A stretch of DNA of 55,846 nucleotides from Tilletiaria anomala UBC 951. Its lineage: Eukaryota; Basidiomycota; Exobasidiomycetes; Georgefischeriales; Tilletiariaceae. Below the pieces are notes generated by a model that had not been told where the DNA came from, made no database searches, and saw only the letters and a list, made by a program, of their open reading frames with translations. The stretch is taken from the NCBI RefSeq assembly GCF_000711695.1, contig NW_013546907.1, positions 1 to 55,846 of the forward strand, written 5' to 3'. This document shows, piece by piece, positions 47,391-55,846 of this stretch (position 1 is the first letter of the stretch; the number at the start of each line of letters is the position of its first letter). Both the position numbers and the translations under genes were made by a program.

Positions 47391-50300
47391 ATGTCGAGCA
47401 ATGTGACCTCGTCGATGAAGGGGTTGACACAGGTTCGTAGCGGCCGCGCATTAACGTGACTGCTAGACGGGGCACCCTGTTCAGAAGGCTGACTACCCGT
47501 GACACCCCTTGCACTTTACAGTACATTGCGGATCTGCGTCAAGCCCGGGTACGTGAAAATGAAGAGAAGCGCATCAACTTCGAGATGGCCAAAATCCGGC
47601 AAAAGTTCAAGGGTGAGAGGACGATCGCGATGCTACCCGCGCCGTCCTCGTCTCGCTCAATCGTGTTGGTTTTTGTTTCGACCGGCGCATTCGCTTTGCA
47701 GACGGTAATCTGGACGGATATGACAAGAAGAAATATCTGGCCAAGATTATTTTCACCTACATCCTCGGCTACCCAGTCGATGTGGGGCACATGGAGGCGA
47801 TCAACCTCATCGCGAGTCCAAAGTACTCAGAAAAGCAAATCGTGAGCTGCTGCGCCGGTGGTGATCGGCTGTGTTATTAGGACTGATTGCAAGCACGGCC
47901 GGTCTACAGGGCTACCTAGCGATCACACTGCTCATGCATGAGAATTCAGACCTCGTACGGCTGGTGGTCAACTCGATCCGCAAGGATTTGGACGACAAGA
48001 ACGAAATCAACAACTGTCTTGCGCTCCATGCCATCGCGAACATAGGAGGCAAGGAGATGGCCGAGGCGCTGGTTGCGGATGTGCACAGACTGCTTATTTC
48101 GCCTACATCTTGCAGCTTTGTCAAGAAGAAAGCGGCGTTGACGCTCTTGCGCCTGTACCGCAAGCACGTGGACATCTTCCCAGCGGAGGAGTGGGCGTCG
48201 CGCATCGTCTCGCTCATGGACGAGGAGAATCTGGGCGTTGCATTGGCCGTTACGAGCCTGGTAGTGACTCTTGCACAAGAGCACACGGATGCGTACAGCA
48301 TCGCATACCAGAAGGCCGTGGACCGGTTAGCAAGGACCGTGCTTGAGGAGGATTACTCGAACGAGTACGTCTACTACCGCGTTCCGGTACCGTGGCTTCA
48401 AATCAAGTGCCTGCGGCTGCTGCAATACTACCCACCGTCGGATGATCCGACCATCCGGAAGACGATCAACGAAGTTCTCGAGGCCATCATTGCCGCATCT
48501 ACAGAGTCGGCCAAGAACGTCCAACACAACAATGCACAAAAAGCCGTGCTGTTCGAAGCCATTAATCTCGCCATTCACATCGACACAGAATCCACGGTGG
48601 TCTCTCGAGCAGCGGTTCTGCTGGGTCGCTTCATCCTCTCCCGAGAGACCAACATCCGCTACCTTGGTCTCGACACCATGGCGCATCTCGCTGCCTGCGC
48701 GGAGTCGCTCGAGCCAATCAAGATGCATCAGTCAACCATCATCCAATCGCTCAAGGACCGGGACATTAGCGTGCGGCGGAGAGGTCTGGACTTGCTGTAC
48801 AGCATGTGTGACGTCACGAACGCCAAAGTCATCGTCACGGAGATGCTGCGCTACCTTTCCGTCGCGGACTACGCAATGCGGGAAGAGCTGGTGCTCAAGA
48901 TTGCTATCCTGACGGAGAAGTTCGCGACAGAGTATGCATGGTATATCGACACGGTTCTACAGCTGATCAGCTCGGCGGGCGATCACGTTGGAGAAGAGGT
49001 CTGGTTCCGAGTGATCCAGATTGTCACGAACAATGAGGATGTGCAGGAGTACGCGGCCACCAAATGTCTCGAGCACCTCAAGTCTCCGGCGTGCCACGAA
49101 AACATGATCAAGGTCGGGGGTGAGTGCTTGCGATGCTCATCGAATCCCAGCTTTTCGGGGGTCTCTGAGCTGACGCCCAGAATTTGCAGGCTACATTCTC
49201 GGCGAGTTCGGGCACCTTATAGCGAACAATGAAGGCGCAAGTCCGATTGAGCAGTTCCATGCTCTGCATTCACGCTCGCACCTCTGCACACGGCCGACGC
49301 GCGCACTGCTGCTGTCGACGTACGTCAAGTGGCTCAACCTCTTCCCCGAGATTCGAGAACAGGTCCTTTACGTCCTTAAAAGATATCGACACGTACTCGA
49401 TGCCGAGCTGCAGCAGCGAGCGTGCGAATACGTTGCGCTGGCGGAACGGCCAGACGATGAGCTGCTGCAGATCGTCTGCGACGAGATGCCACCTTTCTCG
49501 GAGAAGGCTTGTAAGTGCCTCATCGCGACCTTCGAACGGTATTGGCGTAAGCGATTCGATGATTGACACGTGCTTTCCAATTTCTCTTCGTGTGTCCCAG
49601 CTCTGCTTCTCAATCGCCTGCACAGCAAGCATGGAAACACTGAGGACAAGCGAACCTGGGTCATCGGGGGCAAGGACTCCAACCGTGATCGGCAGCAGGT
49701 GCGGCAGCAGAGTGCGGCACGCGGGGCAGCGAATGGCGGAGCAATGCCTGCGTACGATCCAAAAGCTACGCTCATCCAGTCCAATGGGCATTCAGATGGA
49801 TGTGTCACTGCTGGCACATACGAGAATGGTACCCACGGAGGTGCCGACAGAGACGACATTCTCGCAGGCTTGGAGGGACTGGATATGAGTATTAATGGCT
49901 CCGGTGAGGCGGCCTCGGCAGAGGCGGCTGATGGAGCAGGTAGCGCTCAACAGCCTCTGATCAACCACGAGTTTGATGCGCCGTCACGGTCACCAACGAG
50001 TCCGATTGCACTGCAACAGACAGGACTAACAGTGGGGATCAACGGGGGACCTGACGCTCCCAAAATTAATTTTACTCCCGGATTCGACCGCCATTTCCGC
50101 CGGCTCTGCTTTGCGCACAACGGTGTTCTCTACGAAGATTCACAGCTTCAAATCGGTGTCAAGGCCGAGTATCACGACAGCCTCGGCAGGCTCGCAGTCT
50201 ACTTTGGCAACAAGATCGCCGCGCCATTTACCTCATTCACCGTCACCGTCCGATCGCAAGAGCCGGAAGCGTTGTCGGCCACGATGCCCACAATTCCATC

Positions 50301-50896
50301 GAATACTGTCGTTGGGATGTCACAAATCCAGCAGGTCGTCGAGCTAGAGTGCATAGACTTCTTCAAGGACCCGCCTGTGATGCGCGTCTCGTACCTAGCA
50401 GGCTCCTTGCAGGAGATCACGCTGCGCTTACCGGTCGTGCTGACCAAGTTCATCGAGCCGGTGCAGCTGGGCCAAGCCGATTTCTTTGAGCGCTGGCGAC
50501 AAATTGGCGGCCCGCCGCGTGAATCACAAAAGGTGTTCGGATTCAAGCTCACAAGCAGTGGAGACGTTGATATCGACAGAAATCGCAAAGTCGTCAGTGG
50601 AGCGCGCTTCAAGATACTCGAAGGGATCGATCCAAATCCAGTCAATATCGTCGCTGCGGGAGTGCTACACATGGCCCATGCTGGCAAGGTTGGCTGCCTG
50701 CTCCGCGTCGAGCCGAACAAAACTGCCAAGGTGAGTCACGGGCACATAGGTACACATATGGTCAGAACGCACGTGCTGACCTAGTCTCTCGACTGTAAAG
50801 CTGTGCCGAATCACTGTCCGAACCACGAATGACGTTATCTCCGAAGCGATCATGACTAGCCTCGTAAGGAACATGGGAGACGAAAAGAGTGGATGA
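47391..50896 (+). CDS. APL3: AP-2 clathrin adaptor alpha subunit
   Basis: The large alpha chain of AP-2 links cargo and PI(4,5)P2 to clathrin at the plasma membrane. Exons are 47391-47432, 47522-47612, 47702-47841, 47910-49119, 49190-49510, 49601-50730 and 50801-50896, giving 1009 residues. The trunk starts with MKGLTQYIADLRQARVRENE, then KRINFEMAKIRQKFKD and GYDKKKYLAKIIFTYILGYPVD, all alpha-adaptin signatures. Helical repeats follow to about 600. A disordered linker (about 600-750) lacks an obvious clathrin box. The appendage begins near FDRHFRRLCFAHNGVLYED and ends in LCRITVRTTNDVISEAIM. The 14-codon first exon is fixed by the conserved N-terminus. Its stop is 65 bases from that of the auxilin gene on the other strand. 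Confidence 0.96.
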
Positions 50897-50961
50897 AACG
50901 AACGCTTCCAGACGTCTACTACATGCATTGTATGTTCGAGCTCATTGACGAGGGCAGACAA

Positions 50962-53900
50962 TCACTTTTGCGATGATGCGTACGCGTCGTTCAATACGCT
51001 AAATACGGCCGCAGCAGTCATACGCTGCTCAAGAGTTGTGTTGTTGACATTGAGCTGGCAACAGAGACACCACACAGATATCGATTAGCGACATCACAGA
51101 TGAGGTTCAAAACGGAGCACTCACTTTATCAGGATGCAGTCTCGCGATCGCCTTGGTGTAATTCTTTTTAACCTGCGCGTCCGTGACGAGTTCGTGCATG
51201 CCGATCTTCTTCCAGTTAAGCTCAGGCCAAAGGACAGTATCGACACTCGACACGAGCGCACGGACATTCGTCTCCTTTCCGCCTTTCCACGTGGCGACCT
51301 TGGCATCGACAGTGTCCTTAAGCGACAGCTTCTGCGCATCTTCAGCTTCCTTGGCTGCGTTCTGAGCGGCAAGCTTGGATACCGCAGCTTTCTGCGCTTT
51401 AGCAGCAGCAGCAGCAGCAGCTCGGGAAGGCTTTGCAATTGGAGCTGCGCTTTTGTCCTTGCCGCCCGAGATCATCTTCATGCATCTTCTCAGTCCTTCC
51501 TGAGCGGTGCGCATATTCGTCACGCCATTCTTGCCGCTGCCCTCTTCCTTCTCGAAGACAAGGAGCAAGTTCCAGCTTTTGCGCGCTGTCGTCCAGCGCT
51601 CTAAGGCTTCGGCACCTTGGGCGTGGCGTAGCAATGCCTTCGCCCATGCGTCACGCAGATTCACCTCTGCAGCAAGCTCAGGTGGCAGTGGCGCTTCCTC
51701 TTTGGGGCGATAAGGTGCGATATCGGAGCTGTTCGAGCCAGACGTTGGGTTGATTAATTTCATGACATTCTCGCAGTCACGCATTGCGGCTGCCGAGTCG
51801 CCATTCTTGAGACGTGTGCTAGCGCGGTTGTTCAACGCCGGTATGCGCCGCAGACTCGAATCAGGCAACGCTTCGAGGCACTTGGTGTATGACGTTTCAG
51901 CATCGCCGTATGCGCCTTTCTGGAAATGGGCATTTCCGGCTTGCTTCAGTGCCAGGAAACGCGAAATGATGTCCGGCGGGTCAGAAATGGTGACTCGTGT
52001 GCGTTGGTGGACAGGCGGCCCAACTGGCCTCGAGGCTGCAGCTGCCGATAGAGCGGCAGTTGGACCGTTCTGCGCTAGCTCTCGTGCTTTGCCGCGTCGA
52101 GTTGGAGAGATGTAGACAGCAGGCTCCTCCTGGGCAGCCAGCCGTTCCGAACTTGAAGCTGGCGCCTTTCTCTCCGAGTTCGCCGCTGGTGCAGGCCTTG
52201 ATTTTTCCGGCCTTGGCCTAGGTGGAACAAAGGTAGGCTTCGGCGCATCGTCATCGTCGTCCGAATCTTTGAACGACTCCGAAGCTGCCGGGTGACTACT
52301 TGAATGTTGCTGTCCTGCAACTGAAGGGGTGTTCATCATTTCGTTATCATCTGCACTGTCAGTAGCGGCAGCATCAACCATCCATCGCGGCCGGCCGTCC
52401 ATTCGAGGCGGCGGAGCATCTTTTCCAGCCAATCGTTTCTGCAGCGCTCGTGCCGCAGTGCCACCGGCCACGCCAAAGTCACCGGAAACAGGCGTAGAAC
52501 GGCCCGAATCTCGCTCGCTCTGGTCTGCTGATCCGCCGGCCGATGTTGCTATGCGCCGTTCCTCGAGCACCTTGGCAGCCGACGCCTTAGCCGTGTTCCA
52601 AAAAGCATTTGCACGGCTGAAGACGGCCGTGCCGATCTCCGATGCTTGGGCATAGATCTGATCGGCGGACTTGGCCCAGTCTGGCGGTATGGCCGAGTCA
52701 GAATCGTCAGCGAAGCGCTCGGAGCGACTAGCAGTGCCATTGTTACGTGTAGCTTCACGCTGCTGCCATGCTGCAAACTCGTCTTTCATGGTTCGCAGGC
52801 CATCCGATTTCGCCGCAGGCTCCCGATCACTGGCACGTGCACACTGACGTTCTTCGCGCTGCAGCCGCTCAGCAAGCTCGCGATCCCCCTCATCGTCCCC
52901 ACTACTTCTTCCGTGCGAGCCGCCCCTTGCTGTGCCATTGCGCCGCCCGGGACGCGTGCTGGGAGTAGACGCCGACCTTCTGCTGAGTAGCACTTCCGCA
53001 GCAGCTTGAACATCTGTGCCAGACTCGGTGCTTGCAAGTGCTGCCCGTGCTTCGGACGGGGCAAAGCCTAGTTCTACTAATTTTCCGATTAGATGCGGTG
53101 GAGGTGAGGTAGGACGGCTCCCGTTTGGGGAGTTGCTGGTGGCGCCCTTGCGAGCTCCGTTACCAGCTAGCGCGGGTTGAGGTACAGGCTTTGCTGCCTG
53201 ACTGGCAGGCTGTGCAAGTGCTCCGAGGATATCATCCACATCGCCTTCAGCATCTTTGGTGGTCTGCGTATTTCGGAAGGCAGTAGGAGAGAAGGGGTCG
53301 GCATCGACACCAGGTCGGCCACCGATCGCTGATGATTGCGAAGTGCCAGAATCCTCGAACGCGGAAAAGTCAAAGGGGTCGTGGGTCAATTCGCGGGTGA
53401 CAGACGGAATAGTAGCTGGCTTGTTGGCCGGGGGTTGGGGCACTGGCGCTGCTGTCGGCCTGAGGTGCAAAGGACCCGCACTAAAGTAAGATGACCGCAC
53501 GGACGTAAGGCAAATAGAGTCTGTACTCGCCTCTGAATACAACTGTTTGCTTTGGAAGCAGATTTTTCACCCAGAAAGTCCCAATCGTCTGCAGCTCCCC
53601 AGTTGAGGCCAGTGTCTTTAGTCTGAGCAGATGTCGATGCTCCACTGCCGAAAGCACTTGTTGCACTCTTTTGCCTCTCCGCCAGCGTGAGCTTGTTTTG
53701 TGCTGCTGGGTTCGGCTTGGCAACCCCGCCTGTCGACGACCTAAAAAGGGACGCAAAAGCATCTTGGCCACCACTCGCAGCCCCCTTGGTCGAAGTCAGC
53801 TGCGAGGGGCTGGAGTGTCCAGCCGCGGTGAGTGCAGGGCTGCCATTTCGTGCCGGGGTGCTGCCTCCGGAGCCCGAGGGAAGGGCGCGCGTGAGGGCAT

Positions 53901-54033
53901 CAAAGTTATATGTCGAGCTGCCAACTGTGCATGCTGGCGGGCCTACGCTACCGGCCGAAGCGGTAGGCTTCGTACCGATGCCCTTGTTACTTTCGGCAGG
54001 CTTGGACCAGTCAAGGTCCAGCAGGTCATCCAT
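50962..54033 (-). CDS. SWA2: Auxilin/Swa2-like clathrin-uncoating J protein (UBA, TPR, J domain)
   Basis: Auxilin recruits Hsp70 to clathrin coats and drives uncoating. The start is ATG 54033; a last exon 51054-50962 follows the main exon ending at 51125, and together they give the J domain HPDK plus LNVNNTTLEQRMTAAAVFSVLNDAY. The protein has a disordered N-terminus with clathrin-binding-like LLDLDW and WDFL, a UBA domain (about 53100-52980, ELGFAPSEARAALAST), a TPR region (about 51970-51755, KQAGNAHFQKGAYGDAETSY), a poly-Ala/Gln-coding triplet run near 51404-51421 and the J domain. This order is that of yeast Swa2. An intron between about 53580 and 53460 is certain because the frame changes, but its exact limits are not: no consensus pair fits well. 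Confidence 0.88.
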
Positions 54034-54846
54034 CACGACGATGCGACCAATGCAGGGTGATGTCTACCCAGCGAATGATCAGACGTTTTGCCCAGCAAAT
54101 TGTCCGATGTTCTGGAACTGGACGAAACTGATGGCCAAGGAGAGCCAGCCATTCCTCACTGCGCTGCGATCCGGCGTTGTTTCAATCCATCTCATCACAA
54201 AGAGGAGCGTAGAATGTTCAACGCAGCGAGTCGTCCAACTCACTAACAAGCACCGCGTGGGCAAGCACCAAGGAGACCGCAGGCGTCTCTTGGGTAGTCT
54301 CGAGGCCTAGTAGTCGCAGGGGCTCAGTGCGGCACCTTACCGGTGTGGCGCACATCCGCATTCGGTGCAAAGCCACGAACAATGCATTCTGATCCATCCC
54401 AGTTCTGGTCGGTGAGAGAAGACATAAAAGTGCATGCGCGATACATATAACCCCTCGTGACAAAGTCGTAAATGACTGCTCACACGGCGAGAGCATTGTT
54501 TAGGAAAGTGTGGACTTGTGATCGGGGACAGACGAGCCGAAAGGGAAAACACTGCCGCTCGGCATGCACGTCTTCATGGAAAGTTGGTGCAATCAGACGG
54601 ACCGTCAATCGAAGCACAAAAGAACATGGAGGGCCGCCCGCTGCTTGTATTGTTCCTTTCGTGCTTACGGGCATGCATTGCATTCTCAACCTTGCCGTAA
54701 GTGTGCAACAAGAAGACTCAGCGCTGTCAATATATCGGTCAGCTGGACCTGGCTTAAAATGCGCATCAAACCTCTAGCAAAAGATCAGCTTCACCGTTCA
54801 ATCCCTGCGCGCATTGTCGCTCGAAGCTTATACCAGGCAGACGAGC
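54034..54846. other. Upstream region of the auxilin gene
   Basis: About 800 bases before the auxilin start. Only short, motif-free ORFs are present. It should contain the auxilin promoter. Confidence 0.4.
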
Positions 54847-55710
54847 CTAAGTGAACTCGCTTTGCAACGTGTAAGAGCATAAGAATTTGTCAAGGATGGC
54901 CGGGTGCTGCAGGGGTGCAGACGCTCTCACCTTTTCCCAATTCTTGAGCACATTGTCCTGAAGTATTTGTTGCGACTCGGGTTAGAGCCCCGTGCTGAGG
55001 CTCCACAGCTCCCAGATAACGGTCTGCACGGTGCGTCAGATACCTTCCGCAAGTGGTCAGCCTCATATTCCGCAACTACATACTAGCGGTCAGGATCTTA
55101 CCTGAGGTGTGAACTTGGCGAACTTTCAGCCTTGGCCTTTAGGTTCACGACATATTGTCCGCCAGTTGGTAAATCGATTTTGGCGAGTATGGTGCGCAAA
55201 TGGGGTTGTAGTGGTGCGTGTAGAAGGCAATCATATTCTTGCGCCTGCCATGGAAACAAGCGCTTACCGTCATACAAGGCGTACGTCAAAGAGCTGCATC
55301 CCGATTAGGATTCATATCTTATGCATTTCTAGCATGGCAAGGGCAAATGTGTCACGAACAACTTTGGCAGTACTGCCTTCGAATGCTTCGGTTGTATCGA
55401 TTTGCATGATGTCTATGTAGAAAGTAGCGAGACGAGCGAATTCGATTACTCCTGTCTGCAGGCAGCCTACCAACGCGCAGCGAGCGTAGGTCGCGAGCAA
55501 CCGGACGTGGTCTATGCACGTTTGAGATGGGTAGATGGCAGCAGTTCGACAATAAACTCAACTGAATTGACTGGTGTTAGCCAGGCCATCACAGCGACAA
55601 GCTTACCATGCCAGCTATTGAAGGTCATGTGCTTGTGCTGGTGGCACTGACCTCCCCTTCAACTTCATATTTCTCGCCTGCTTCATCAAAAAGCTCTTCA
55701 ACCGAATCCA
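54847..55710 (-). other. Coding-like minus-strand stretches, gene not assembled
   Basis: Not recognised. Several open stretches on the minus strand look like protein but do not join cleanly. From 55710 to about 55652 the frame reads DSVEELFDEAGEKYEVEGE. From 55500 to 55312 it reads FARLATFYIDIMQIDTTEAF and on to ALAMLEMHKI. From 55289 to 55102 it reads LFPWQAQEYDCLLHAPLQPH and DLPTGGQYVVNLKAKAE, ending at a GTAAGA donor. From 54957 to 54847, after a TTCAG acceptor, it reads NVLKNWEKVRASAPLQHP and ends in LQSEFT and a stop. They suggest the 3' part of a multi-exon gene whose start lies beyond the window, or a decayed gene. Phases between the pieces do not match with good splice sites. Confidence 0.3.
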
Positions 55711-55846
55711 CAGCGACTGTTTAGAGCTTGCGATTGCCTGAAGCTGTGCATGGCACGAATGTGCAACAAGTGACTCCGTAGCTACAAGAGTAGTAATGGT
55801 TGGGGAGATGTGCCAACCTTCTGATATGCGTGACTGGGGCGGGGGG

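Noticed and set aside
51404-51423. Triplet repeat as a CRISPR or satellite signal
   Set aside because: A short CAG-type run coding for alanines within the auxilin gene; there are no spacers or longer arrays.

Overview
This window is nuclear DNA from a basidiomycete fungus. The genes are compact, with many short introns (mostly about 50 to 100 bases, GTRNGY donors, CTNAY-like branch sites). The set is a eukaryotic core: RNA polymerase I factors, Ran, clathrin adaptors, the exomer scaffold Chs5, 14-3-3 and a Gis2-type zinc-knuckle protein. Chs5 and Vps17 point to fungi. GC-rich codon use, long Ser/Ala/Gln-rich tails and moderate intron density suggest a smut-like lineage (Ustilaginomycotina); that placement is inference. 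I find no CRISPR array, transposon, retroelement, rRNA or tRNA gene. About 21 genes can be placed by reading exons and joining them in frame.

Left part, 1 to 22,400. The 3' end of an Hsp20 gene opens the window. It is followed by MsrB, which has a mitochondrial presequence exon, and a large low-complexity nuclear-type protein of unknown function. Then comes a group for ribosome production and nuclear transport: NOG1 (60S GTPase), RRN3 (Pol I initiation factor), Ran, and RPA43 (Pol I subunit). Beyond an unidentified single-pass membrane protein and a 2.3 kb gene-free stretch lies a DEK_C plus SWIB protein resembling Uaf30/Tri1, which may also serve Pol I.

Middle part, 23,000 to 39,000. Three sorting genes sit side by side: VPS17 (retromer SNX-BAR), APM1 (AP-1 mu) and CHS5 (exomer). 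SKI8 (a WD protein of RNA decay and meiosis), an AT-hook protein, mitochondrial D-2-hydroxyglutarate dehydrogenase and the large TFIIF subunit follow.

Right part, 39,000 to 55,846. This holds an AlkB-type dioxygenase, SmF, a palmitoyl-protein thioesterase with an added membrane tail, GIS2/CNBP with an 11-base exon, 14-3-3 with a long 5' UTR intron, AP-2 alpha, and an auxilin/Swa2 protein that converges on AP-2 alpha with only 65 bases between stop codons. The last 1.8 kb holds coding-like minus-strand stretches that I could not assemble.

Functionally, two themes recur. One is Pol I and ribosome biogenesis (NOG1, RRN3, RPA43, perhaps the SWIB protein). The other is clathrin, exomer and retromer sorting (VPS17, APM1, CHS5, APL3, SWA2). 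Exon limits below were placed by frame and splice consensus, without transcript data.
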